Shown: piece by piece, positions 7,871 through 15,732 of the stretch | Layout: each line of letters begins with the position of its first letter | Numbering within the stretch: position 1 is the stretch's first letter | DNA from: Vibrio sp. D404a | GTDB lineage: Bacteria; Pseudomonadota; Gammaproteobacteria; Enterobacterales; Vibrionaceae | NCBI RefSeq assembly: GCF_030248535.1 | Contig: NZ_JAHGAJ010000041.1 | Location: forward strand, 1-36,980 | Direction: 5' to 3' | DNA: 36,980 nt | Made by a program: the position numbers and the translations under genes | The notes under the pieces: model-generated | Databases searched by the model: none | Seen by the model: the letters and a program-made list of their open reading frames with translations, nothing else | What the model was told of the DNA's origin: nothing

Positions 7871-8347
7871 ATCGCCAAATCTATCGTTTTTTCGTTGTTA
7901 TATTGACCAAGTTGATGTCAGCGTGAACGATTCAAAATACCTATAATTAGTAATGTTTTTATTAACAGTGTTTCAACAAATTCTGTAAAATATTAGTTTG
8001 TGACAGAGTATTAATCTCTTGTTTAAAACGCTGTTAAAATGCCTTTTTATCTGTGCGGCTCGTCAAATTTATCCATATTTGAGAGACCATATGCTTCAAT
8101 TCTCACCAAATATCGCCCTTATTCAAGTTATTGGTCATGGCATCAAGACGTCAAAAAATGCTAGAATACGGCACCTGATAAATCTCACCTCATTTTTGTG
8201 ATGAGTTTATTAAGATAATGTTGCGATTTTGGTGCTTATTTTTACCAAAACCGGACACTCTAATGTCGTGTCTAAGGGCGCATAAAAACCGTCCTGAATT
8301 TACGCAATTAAAAGAATCTTTTTCCCGATAAAGTAGTGCAAGTGCGT
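7871..8347 (+). promoter_or_regulatory. Long upstream region of the nqr operon
   Basis: These 477 bases lie between the bolA terminator and nqrA and must hold the operon promoter. I see no credible gene. Possible -10 elements are TATAAT (7942-7947) and TAGAAT (8162-8167), each with a weak -35, so the start of transcription is not settled. Close to nqrA there are two stem-loops: 8224-8253 (TTTTGGT with ACCAAAA, plus two flanking pairs around one mismatch) and 8254-8272 (GACAC with GTGTC). The sequence before the nqrA ATG lacks a strong ribosome-binding site. Confidence 0.55.
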
Positions 8348-9688
8348 ATGATTACAATAAAGAAGGGCTTGGATCTTCCTATTGCAGGAACTCCATCCCA
8401 GGTGATTAATGATGGTAAGTCCATCACTAAAGTCGCCTTGCTTGGCGAAGAGTACGTTGGTATGCGTCCTACGATGCATGCTCGCGTTGGTGATGAAGTG
8501 AAGAAAGGCCAAGTTCTTTTTGCAGATAAAAAGAACCCAGGTGTTGTATTTACTTCTCCAGCAAGCGGTAAAGTTATTGAAGTGAACCGTGGTGCTAAGC
8601 GTGTTCTTCAATCAGTAGTGATTGAAGTAGCAGGCAATGAGCAAATCACGTTCAATAACTATGAAGCTAACCAACTAGCAGGTCTAGACCGTGATACGGT
8701 TAAAACTCAGCTTGTTGAGTCTGGCGCATGGACCGCTCTGCGTACTCGTCCGTTCAGCAAGGTTCCAGCTGTTGATTCTGAAACTCAGGCTATTTTCGTA
8801 ACTGCTATGGATACGAACCCTCTAGCTGCTGAGCCAGAATTGATCATTAACGAGCAGTCTGATGCTTTCGTTGCTGGTTTAGATATTCTTTCAACTCTAA
8901 CGAGCGGCAAGGTTTACGTTTGTAAAAAAGGCACAAGCCTACCTCGTTCGTCTCAGTCTAATGTTGAAGAACATGTTTTCGATGGCCCACACCCTGCAGG
9001 TCTTGCAGGTACGCATATGCATTACCTATATCCGGTAAATGCACAAAACGTAGCGTGGAGCATTAACTATCAAGACGTTATCGCGTTCGGTAAACTTTTC
9101 CTAACTGGTGAAATTTACACAGATCGCGTTGTTTCTCTGGCTGGTCCAGTAGTAAACAACCCACGTCTAGTTCGTACTCAACTTGGTGCTAGCCTTGATG
9201 AGCTTACGGACAGCGAGTTGATGCCAGGTGAAGTTCGTGTGATCTCTGGTTCAGTACTAACTGGTACTCAAGCAACAGGTCCTCACGCTTACCTTGGTCG
9301 TTACCATCAGCAAGTTTCTGTTCTACGTGAAGGTCGTGATAAAGAGCTATTCGGCTGGGCTATGCCTGGTAAGAACAAGTTCTCTGTTACTCGTTCATTC
9401 CTTGGTCACCTGTTCAAAGGTCAGTTGTTCAACATGACAACAACAACGAACGGTAGTGATCGCTCAATGGTTCCAATCGGTAACTACGAGCGCGTAATGC
9501 CTCTAGATATGGAACCTACTCTGCTGCTTCGTGATCTATGTGCAGGCGACGTTGATAGTGCTCAAGCACTAGGTGCGCTAGAGCTAGATGAAGAAGATGT
9601 AGCATTGTGTACCTTTGTATGTCCAGGTAAGTACGAGTACGGTCAACTACTTCGTGAATGCCTAGATACCATTGAGAAGGAAGGGTAA
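8348..9688 (+). CDS. nqrA: Na+-translocating NADH-quinone reductase subunit A
   Basis: A 446-residue subunit of the six-part Na+-NQR complex, which oxidises NADH, reduces ubiquinone and pumps sodium out across the inner membrane. NqrA is the peripheral cytoplasmic subunit linked to quinone binding. The start MITIKKGLDLPIAGTPSQ is the family N-terminus, so the ATG at 8348 is chosen over an in-frame codon four residues earlier. Length equals the V. cholerae protein. No strong Shine-Dalgarno precedes it. It leads an operon in the order nqrABCDEF and is five bases from nqrB. Codon use is rich in CTA, GTT and CGT, which suggests high expression. Confidence 0.97.
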   Translation: MITIKKGLDLPIAGTPSQVINDGKSITKVALLGEEYVGMRPTMHARVGDEVKKGQVLFADKKNPGVVFTSPASGKVIEVNRGAKRVLQSVVIEVAGNEQITFNNYEANQLAGLDRDTVKTQLVESGAWTALRTRPFSKVPAVDSETQAIFVTAMDTNPLAAEPELIINEQSDAFVAGLDILSTLTSGKVYVCKKGTSLPRSSQSNVEEHVFDGPHPAGLAGTHMHYLYPVNAQNVAWSINYQDVIAFGKLFLTGEIYTDRVVSLAGPVVNNPRLVRTQLGASLDELTDSELMPGEVRVISGSVLTGTQATGPHAYLGRYHQQVSVLREGRDKELFGWAMPGKNKFSVTRSFLGHLFKGQLFNMTTTTNGSDRSMVPIGNYERVMPLDMEPTLLLRDLCAGDVDSAQALGALELDEEDVALCTFVCPGKYEYGQLLRECLDTIEKEG

Positions 9689-9693
9689 TTTTC

Positions 9694-10938
9694 ATGGGCC
9701 TTAAAAAGTTTCTTGAAGACATCGAGCATCATTTTGAGCCAGGTGGTAAACACGAGAAGTGGTTCGCGCTTTACGAAGCAGCGGCAACTGTGTTCTACAC
9801 GCCAGGTCTTATTACAAAGAAGAGCTCGCATGTTCGTGATAGCGTTGACCTAAAACGTATCATGATTATGGTTTGGTTCGCGGTATTCCCAGCTATGTTC
9901 TGGGGTATGTACAACGCGGGTGGCCAAGCTATCGCTGCACTTAACCACATGTACGCAGGCGCTGAACTAGCATCTGTAATCGATGGTAACTGGCACTACT
10001 GGCTGACTCAAATGCTTGGCGCTTCCTTGGGAGCCGATGCAGGTGTTGGCAGTAAAATGCTACTAGGTGCGACTTACTTCCTACCTATCTACGCAACGGT
10101 ATTTATCGTTGGTGGTTTCTGGGAAGTTCTATTCTGTATGGTGCGCAAGCACGAAGTTAACGAAGGTTTCTTTGTAACTTCTATCCTTTTTGCACTTATC
10201 GTTCCGCCAACACTTCCTCTATGGCAAGCGGCACTAGGTATTACCTTCGGTGTTGTTGTTGCTAAAGAGATCTTCGGTGGTACGGGTCGTAACTTCCTTA
10301 ACCCTGCACTTGCTGGCCGTGCGTTCCTATTCTTTGCATACCCTGCACAGATTTCTGGTGACGTAGTATGGACTGCAGCGGATGGTTTCTCTGGTGCAAC
10401 TGCACTTAGCCAATGGGCTCAAGGCGGCGGTAGCGCTCTAGTGAACACTGTATCTGGTGAAGCAATCACTTGGATGGATGCGTTCATTGGTAACATCCCA
10501 GGTTCTATCGGTGAAGTATCGACTCTAGCACTTATGATCGGTGCTGCGATGATCGTATACATGCGTATAGCTTCATGGCGCATCATTGCTGGTGTAATGA
10601 TCGGTATGATCGCTGTGTCTACGCTATTCAACGTGATCGGTTCTGACACTAATGCAATGTTCAGCATGCCTTGGCACTGGCACCTAGTTCTAGGTGGCTT
10701 CGCATTCGGTATGTTCTTCATGGCAACAGACCCAGTATCAGCATCATTTACTAACAAAGGTAAGTGGTGGTACGGCATCCTAATCGGCGCAATGTGTGTA
10801 ATGATCCGTGTTGTTAACCCAGCATACCCAGAAGGCATGATGCTTGCGATCCTATTCGCAAACCTATTTGCTCCTCTGTTTGACCACGTTGTAATCGAGA
10901 AGAACATTAAGCGGAGACTAGCTCGCTATGGCAAGTAA
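9694..10938 (+). CDS. nqrB: Na+-translocating NADH-quinone reductase subunit B
   Basis: A 414-residue integral membrane subunit with about ten hydrophobic segments. It carries a covalently bound FMN on the threonine of the SGAT motif; that residue is T236 here, the same number as in V. cholerae. Riboflavin, the last electron carrier, binds at this part of the complex, and NqrB also forms much of the sodium path. The N-terminal about 50 residues are hydrophilic and cytoplasmic. Its last codons overlap nqrC by 11 bases, implying coupled translation. FMN attachment depends on ApbE, encoded downstream. Confidence 0.97.
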   Translation: MGLKKFLEDIEHHFEPGGKHEKWFALYEAAATVFYTPGLITKKSSHVRDSVDLKRIMIMVWFAVFPAMFWGMYNAGGQAIAALNHMYAGAELASVIDGNWHYWLTQMLGASLGADAGVGSKMLLGATYFLPIYATVFIVGGFWEVLFCMVRKHEVNEGFFVTSILFALIVPPTLPLWQAALGITFGVVVAKEIFGGTGRNFLNPALAGRAFLFFAYPAQISGDVVWTAADGFSGATALSQWAQGGGSALVNTVSGEAITWMDAFIGNIPGSIGEVSTLALMIGAAMIVYMRIASWRIIAGVMIGMIAVSTLFNVIGSDTNAMFSMPWHWHLVLGGFAFGMFFMATDPVSASFTNKGKWWYGILIGAMCVMIRVVNPAYPEGMMLAILFANLFAPLFDHVVIEKNIKRRLARYGK

Positions 10939-11695
10939 TAACGATAGCATTAAAAAGACGCTGTTTGTTGTTATCGCATTGAGCCTAGTGTGCTCAATCA
11001 TCGTTTCAACAGCTGCAGTTGTTCTTAAACCTAAGCAACAAGCTAACGCAGTTCTTGATCAGCAAACTAAGATCCTAGAAGTTGCAGGCATCGACCTAGC
11101 AGGCGACATTCCTGCGTTATACGCAGAGAACATCGAACCTCGTCTAGTTGATTTCGCTACTGGTGATTTCGTTGATGGCGATGCAGCTGCATACGATCAA
11201 CGTAAAGCGGCAAAAGATCCTGCTCAGTCTATCAAGCTTTCAGCTGAAGAAGACGTAGCTAAGATCCTTCGTCGTGCTAACACTGGTACGGTTTACCTAG
11301 TTAAATCTGGTGAAGAAACGACTAAAGTTATCATCCCAGTTCACGGTAACGGCCTATGGTCAATGATGTACGCATTCGTTGCGGTAGAGACTGATGGCAA
11401 CACAGTTTCTGGCATCACGTACTACGAGCAAGGTGAAACTCCAGGACTTGGTGGTGAAGTTGAGAACCCAACATGGCGTGCTCAATTCGTTGGTAAGAAA
11501 CTATTCGACGAAAACCACAAGCCAGCTATCCAAGTTGTAAAAGGTGGCGCTCCTGAAGGTTCTGAGCATGGTGTTGATGGCCTTTCTGGTGCAACACTAA
11601 CTAGCGTTGGTGTTCAACATACATTTGACTTCTGGTTAGGTGAAATGGGCTTTGGTCCGTTCCTAGCAAAAGTTCGTGACGGAGGTCTGAACTAA
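10928..11695 (+). CDS. nqrC: Na+-translocating NADH-quinone reductase subunit C
   Basis: A 255-residue subunit with one N-terminal membrane helix (about residues 11-33) and a periplasmic domain carrying the second covalent FMN. The flavin-attachment motif SGAT is visible, with T223 as the acceptor (T225 in V. cholerae). NqrC passes electrons between the membrane iron-sulfur centre of NqrD/E and the FMN of NqrB. The ATG lies inside the end of nqrB and the stop overlaps the nqrD start (TAATG), so B, C and D are probably translated in a coupled way. Confidence 0.97.
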   Translation: MASNNDSIKKTLFVVIALSLVCSIIVSTAAVVLKPKQQANAVLDQQTKILEVAGIDLAGDIPALYAENIEPRLVDFATGDFVDGDAAAYDQRKAAKDPAQSIKLSAEEDVAKILRRANTGTVYLVKSGEETTKVIIPVHGNGLWSMMYAFVAVETDGNTVSGITYYEQGETPGLGGEVENPTWRAQFVGKKLFDENHKPAIQVVKGGAPEGSEHGVDGLSGATLTSVGVQHTFDFWLGEMGFGPFLAKVRDGGLN

Positions 11696-12327
11696 TGTCT
11701 AGTGCAAAAGATATTAAAAAGAGCATCTTAGCGCCAGTATTGGACAACAACCCAATCGCGCTACAGGTTCTTGGTGTGTGTTCTGCTCTTGCGGTAACCA
11801 CTAAACTAGAAACAGCATTTGTTATGACTATCGCGGTAATGTTCGTTACTGCTCTGTCTAACTTCTCTGTATCTCTAATCCGTAACCACATTCCTAACAG
11901 TGTGCGTATCATCGTTCAGATGGCGATCATCGCATCACTAGTAATCGTGGTAGACCAAGTGCTTAAAGCATACCTATACGATATCTCTAAGCAGCTATCT
12001 GTATTCGTAGGCCTAATCATTACTAACTGTATTGTAATGGGTCGTGCTGAAGCATTCGCAATGAAGTCTGAGCCAATCCCATCTCTAATCGATGGTCTTG
12101 GTAACGGTCTTGGTTACGGCTTCGTTCTTATCACTGTAGGTTTCTTCCGTGAGCTTCTAGGCTCAGGCAAACTATTTGGTATGGAAGTACTACCTCTAGT
12201 GAGCAACGGTGGTTGGTATCAGCCAAACGGCTTGATGCTTCTAGCACCTTCTGCATTCTTCCTAATCGGCTTCTTGATTTGGGCGATTCGTACGTTCAAG
12301 CCAGAGCAAGTAGAAGCGAAGGGGTAA
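11695..12327 (+). CDS. nqrD: Na+-translocating NADH-quinone reductase subunit D
   Basis: A 210-residue membrane subunit with about six helices, homologous to NqrE and to RnfE. NqrD and NqrE form a pseudo-symmetric pair holding an intramembrane 2Fe-2S cluster. The two cysteines expected from NqrD are present at C29 (LGVCSAL) and C112 (TNCIVMGRAEA). Length and N-terminus match the family. Its ATG overlaps the nqrC stop by one base, and nqrE follows after seven bases. Confidence 0.97.
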   Translation: MSSAKDIKKSILAPVLDNNPIALQVLGVCSALAVTTKLETAFVMTIAVMFVTALSNFSVSLIRNHIPNSVRIIVQMAIIASLVIVVDQVLKAYLYDISKQLSVFVGLIITNCIVMGRAEAFAMKSEPIPSLIDGLGNGLGYGFVLITVGFFRELLGSGKLFGMEVLPLVSNGGWYQPNGLMLLAPSAFFLIGFLIWAIRTFKPEQVEAKG

Positions 12328-12334
12328 GGTAGTC

Positions 12335-12931
12335 ATGGAACATTATATTAGTCTGCTAGTTAAATCGATTTTCATCGAAAACATGGCGCTTTCTTTCTTC
12401 CTAGGTATGTGTACATTCCTAGCGGTATCTAAGAAAGTTAAAACCTCTTTTGGTCTTGGTGTTGCGGTAGTTGTAGTACTTACAATCGCTGTACCTGTAA
12501 ACAACCTTGTTTACACACACATTCTAAAAGAGAACGCGCTTGTTGAAGGTGTCGATTTAAGTTTCCTTAACTTTATCGCATTCATCGGTGTTATCGCGGC
12601 ACTTGTACAAATCCTAGAGATGGTTCTTGACCGTTTCTTCCCACCTTTGTACAACGCACTAGGTATCTTCCTACCATTGATCACAGTTAACTGTGCAATC
12701 TTTGGTGGTGTATCTTTCATGGTAACGCGTGACTACAACTTCGCAGAATCTGTTGTTTACGGCTTCGGTTCTGGTGTGGGTTGGATGTTAGCTATCGTTG
12801 CACTTGCGGGTATCCGTGAGAAGATGAAGTACTCTGACGTACCTCCTGGTCTTCGTGGTCTTGGTATCACGTTCATCAGTGTTGGTCTAATGGCGTTAGG
12901 CTTTATGTCTTTCTCTGGTGTTCAACTGTAG
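12335..12931 (+). CDS. nqrE: Na+-translocating NADH-quinone reductase subunit E
   Basis: A 198-residue membrane subunit with about six helices, the inverted partner of NqrD. Its cysteines C26 (LGMCTFL) and C120 (TVNCAIFGG) supply the other two ligands of the shared 2Fe-2S cluster. This centre takes electrons across the membrane from NqrF to NqrC. The gene lies seven bases after nqrD and 29 bases before nqrF, within the operon. AATAAGGAATAAC ahead of nqrF provides that gene's own ribosome-binding site. Confidence 0.97.
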   Translation: MEHYISLLVKSIFIENMALSFFLGMCTFLAVSKKVKTSFGLGVAVVVVLTIAVPVNNLVYTHILKENALVEGVDLSFLNFIAFIGVIAALVQILEMVLDRFFPPLYNALGIFLPLITVNCAIFGGVSFMVTRDYNFAESVVYGFGSGVGWMLAIVALAGIREKMKYSDVPPGLRGLGITFISVGLMALGFMSFSGVQL

Positions 12932-12960
12932 GGTAAGCACCCAGAAATAAGGAATAACAA

Positions 12961-14187
12961 ATGCAAAGCATTATTCTTGGTGTAGCGATGTTTACCATCA
13001 TTGTACTTGCACTGGTTTTAGTGATTCTTTTCGCTAAATCTAAGCTTGTACCTACAGGTGACATCACTATCGCTGTAAACGATGACCCAACTCTAGCAAT
13101 CACGACGCAACCGGGCGGTAAACTGCTTGGTGCTCTAGCTGGCGCTGGCGTATTCGTATCTTCTGCTTGTGGTGGCGGTGGCTCTTGTGGTCAGTGTCGC
13201 GTAAAAGTTAAATCAGGCGGTGGCGACATCCTTCCAACTGAGCTTGACCACATTACTAAAGGTGAAGCGCGCGAAGGTGAACGTCTTGCATGTCAAGTTG
13301 CTATGAAAACTGACATGGATATCGAACTTCCTGAAGAGATCTTCGGTGTGAAGAAGTGGGAATGTGAAGTTATCTCTAACGATAACAAAGCAACCTTCAT
13401 CAAAGAGCTTAAGCTGCAAATCCCTGATGGCGAATCAGTACCTTTCCGTGCTGGTGGTTACATTCAGATTGAAGCTCCTGCTCACCACATCAAATACTCT
13501 GATTTCGATGTACCAGAAGAGTACCGCGAAGACTGGGACAAGTTTAACCTGTTCCGTTACGAGTCTAAGGTTGATGAAGATATCATCCGTGCATACTCAA
13601 TGGCTAACTACCCAGAAGAACACGGTATTATTATGCTGAACGTGCGTATCGCTACGCCGCCGCCTAATAATCCTGATGTTGCACCGGGTCAAATGTCATC
13701 GTTCATCTGGTCTCTTAAAGAAGGCGACAAGTGTACTATCTCTGGTCCATTTGGTGAGTTCTTCGCGAAAGACACAGACAACGAAATGGTATTCGTTGGT
13801 GGTGGTGCTGGTATGGCGCCAATGCGTTCACACATCTTCGATCAGCTTAAGCGTCTTAACTCAACTCGTAAGATGTCTTTCTGGTACGGTGCACGTTCTA
13901 AGCGTGAGATGTTCTACGTAGAAGACTTCGACGGCCTACAAGCTGAAAACGATAACTTCGTTTGGCACTGTGCTCTGTCTGATCCAATGCCAGAAGATAA
14001 CTGGGATGGTTACACAGGCTTCATCCACAACGTACTGTACGAAAACTACCTGAAGGATCACGAAGCTCCTGAAGATTGTGAGTACTACATGTGTGGTCCA
14101 CCGATGATGAACGCGGCTGTTATCGGCATGCTGAAAGATCTTGGTGTAGAAGATGAGAACATCCTTCTAGATGACTTCGGTGGTTAA
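12961..14187 (+). CDS. nqrF: Na+-translocating NADH-quinone reductase subunit F
   Basis: A 408-residue NADH-oxidising subunit, the electron entry point of the complex. Order of domains: one N-terminal membrane helix (about 3-25), a 2Fe-2S ferredoxin domain with cysteines C70, C76, C79 and C111, and a ferredoxin-reductase-like FAD/NADH domain. The FAD-binding RAYS motif is at 210-213 and the nucleotide-binding VGGGAGMAPMRSH follows at about 280. All key residues are intact. It is the last structural gene; a terminator hairpin comes shortly after, separating it from apbE and nqrM. Confidence 0.97.
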   Translation: MQSIILGVAMFTIIVLALVLVILFAKSKLVPTGDITIAVNDDPTLAITTQPGGKLLGALAGAGVFVSSACGGGGSCGQCRVKVKSGGGDILPTELDHITKGEAREGERLACQVAMKTDMDIELPEEIFGVKKWECEVISNDNKATFIKELKLQIPDGESVPFRAGGYIQIEAPAHHIKYSDFDVPEEYREDWDKFNLFRYESKVDEDIIRAYSMANYPEEHGIIMLNVRIATPPPNNPDVAPGQMSSFIWSLKEGDKCTISGPFGEFFAKDTDNEMVFVGGGAGMAPMRSHIFDQLKRLNSTRKMSFWYGARSKREMFYVEDFDGLQAENDNFVWHCALSDPMPEDNWDGYTGFIHNVLYENYLKDHEAPEDCEYYMCGPPMMNAAVIGMLKDLGVEDENILLDDFGG

Positions 14188-14208
14188 TCCACTTAAGTGA
14201 CTGATATT

Positions 14209-14242
14209 ATGGCTGGCTCTTAGGAGTCAGCCATTTGTTTTT
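14209..14242 (+). terminator. Intrinsic terminator after nqrF
   Basis: An 11-pair stem with one G-T pair (starting ATGGCTG, ending CAGCCAT, loop around TTAG) is followed by TTGTTTTT. It should limit transcription into apbE and nqrM. Confidence 0.8.
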
Positions 14243-14268
14243 CTAAGCTATGTTCACCATACAACGGC

Positions 14269-14322
14269 TTATATAAGAAAGCATATTTGGCAATTATGCA
14301 GACACTGTTCTTTCTTATATAA
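14269..14322. repeat. 13-bp perfect inverted repeat between nqrF and apbE
   Basis: The arms TTATATAAGAAAG (14269-14281) and CTTTCTTATATAA (14310-14322) are exact reverse complements with a 28-base centre. The second arm ends 27 bases before the apbE start. It could be an operator, an mRNA stem over the leader, or a promoter with paired TATA-like elements. There is no T run, so it is unlikely to be a terminator. Confidence 0.75.
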
Positions 14323-14349
14323 ATCACTAACAATAATGGGAGTAAGCAA

Positions 14350-15354
14350 GTGAGAATTTGGCTTGTTGCATTAACTTCTCTACTGTTTCTAGCGGGCTGT
14401 GAAAAGCCACGTGAACAGGTACATTTGAACGGCCCAACCATGGGCACGAGCTACAATATTAAGTACATCAATAGTGATGAGTTTCTAGCGTCGGATAAGG
14501 TGCATGCAGAGATCGACCGTCTTCTTGAAGAAGTGAACGATCAGATGTCGACGTACCGCAAAGATTCCGAGCTAAGCCGCTTCAACGAATATGAAGGTGG
14601 CGATGCATTCGAAGTATCTGAACAAACCGCAATTGTTGTGAAAGAAGCGATTCGTTTGAACGGTCTAACTGAAGGTGCATTGGATGTGACGGTTGGGCCT
14701 TTGGTTAACCTTTGGGGTTTTGGTCCAGAAGCTCGCCCTGAAGTGGTTCCAACAGATGAAGAGTTGGCTGCACGCAAACAGAAAATTGGTATCCACCATT
14801 TAAGCGTTGAGGGCAACAAGCTGACGAAAGACCTGCCAAAGCTTTACGTTGACCTTTCAACAATTGCGAAAGGCTGGGGCGTGGATGTACTGGCTGACTA
14901 CCTAGACTCTATTGGTATTCACAACTACATGGTTGAAGTCGGTGGTGAGATTCGCCTTAAAGGTCTGAACCGTGAAAATGTTGGCTGGCGCATTGCGATT
15001 GAAAAGCCAAGCGTTGAAGAGCGTACAATTCAAGAGATCATTGAACCAGGTGATATGGCGATTGCAACATCTGGCGATTACAGAAACTACTTTGAGCGTG
15101 ATGGTGTTCGTTACTCGCACATTATCAACCCAGAAACCGGTAAACCGATTCACCACAAAGTGGTGTCAGTAACCGTATTAGACCCATCTTCAATGACTGC
15201 AGATGGCTTATCTACTGGCCTTATGGTCTTAGGTGAGGTAAAAGGTATGGAAATCGCGAATCAACATAATATCCCAGCATTTATGGTGGTTAAAACAGCC
15301 GATGGCTTTAAAGAGATCGCCTCTGAAGCGTTCAAGCCATACTTAAAGAAATAA
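14350..15354 (+). CDS. apbE: FAD:protein FMN transferase ApbE
   Basis: A 334-residue lipoprotein-type flavin transferase. It splits FAD and attaches FMN by a phosphoester bond to the threonine of SGAT-type sites, here those of NqrB and NqrC. The start is a GTG with GGGAG upstream. A lipobox LLFLAGC places the lipid-modified cysteine at C17, so the enzyme is anchored facing the periplasm. ApbE family motifs are intact: MGTSYNIKY, DLSTIAKGWGVD, VEVGGEIRLKG and HIINPETGKP. It stands between the NQR genes and nqrM, 15 bases before nqrM, and probably shares a transcript with it. Confidence 0.95.
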   Translation: MRIWLVALTSLLFLAGCEKPREQVHLNGPTMGTSYNIKYINSDEFLASDKVHAEIDRLLEEVNDQMSTYRKDSELSRFNEYEGGDAFEVSEQTAIVVKEAIRLNGLTEGALDVTVGPLVNLWGFGPEARPEVVPTDEELAARKQKIGIHHLSVEGNKLTKDLPKLYVDLSTIAKGWGVDVLADYLDSIGIHNYMVEVGGEIRLKGLNRENVGWRIAIEKPSVEERTIQEIIEPGDMAIATSGDYRNYFERDGVRYSHIINPETGKPIHHKVVSVTVLDPSSMTADGLSTGLMVLGEVKGMEIANQHNIPAFMVVKTADGFKEIASEAFKPYLKK

Positions 15355-15369
15355 GGTAGCGAGAGCATT

Positions 15370-15624
15370 ATGAACACATTTATTATTACATTTGGCGTTT
15401 TTCTAGCAGTGATCGCAGCAATGTCGATTGGCTACATCATCCAGAAGAAAGTGGTAAAAGGCAGTTGTGGTGGCCTTGGTGCTGTTGGTATCGACAAGGT
15501 ATGTAACTGTCCTGAACCGTGTGATGCACGTAAGAAGCGTGAAGCTCGTGAAGCGTACCGTGCTGAGAAGTTGGCTGAACGTGAAGAGAAGCTAGCGGCA
15601 TGGGAAAAAGACCGTATCGCTTAA
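15370..15624 (+). CDS. nqrM: Na+-NQR maturation protein NqrM
   Basis: An 84-residue small membrane protein of the DUF539 family. It has one N-terminal helix (about 3-25) and a cytoplasmic tail with four cysteines (C33, C45, C47, C51) in SCGG...VCNCPEPC, followed by a charged helix rich in R, E and K. NqrM is required to assemble an active Na+-NQR, and has been proposed to deliver iron to the NqrD/NqrE cluster. Its position directly after apbE at the end of the nqr locus is the standard one. A bidirectional terminator follows. Confidence 0.94.
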   Translation: MNTFIITFGVFLAVIAAMSIGYIIQKKVVKGSCGGLGAVGIDKVCNCPEPCDARKKREAREAYRAEKLAEREEKLAAWEKDRIA

Positions 15625-15645
15625 TCGGTTCTGGTTATTGAATAA

Positions 15646-15680
15646 AGAAAAGCTCAAGGTGACCCTTGAGCTTTTTTGTT
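15646..15680. terminator. Bidirectional terminator between nqrM and the diguanylate cyclase gene
   Basis: A ten-base-pair stem (AAGCTCAAGG with CCTTGAGCTT, loop TGAC) is followed by TTTTTT on the plus strand and TTTCTTTATT on the minus strand. It serves two convergent genes. Confidence 0.9.
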
Positions 15681-15732
15681 TGTGATGATTTCGCGACATA
15701 CTCATCACGCTGTAGCTCTCGCCAAAAGAGCA

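Noticed and set aside
8019..8201. A 60-codon open frame in the nqrA leader
   Set aside because: It starts at a TTG without a ribosome-binding site, has no family resemblance, and lies in an AT-rich untranslated region; it looks like chance.
10419..10907. A 162-codon minus-strand frame inside nqrB
   Set aside because: It is antisense to a fully conserved gene and is explained by that gene's codon bias.
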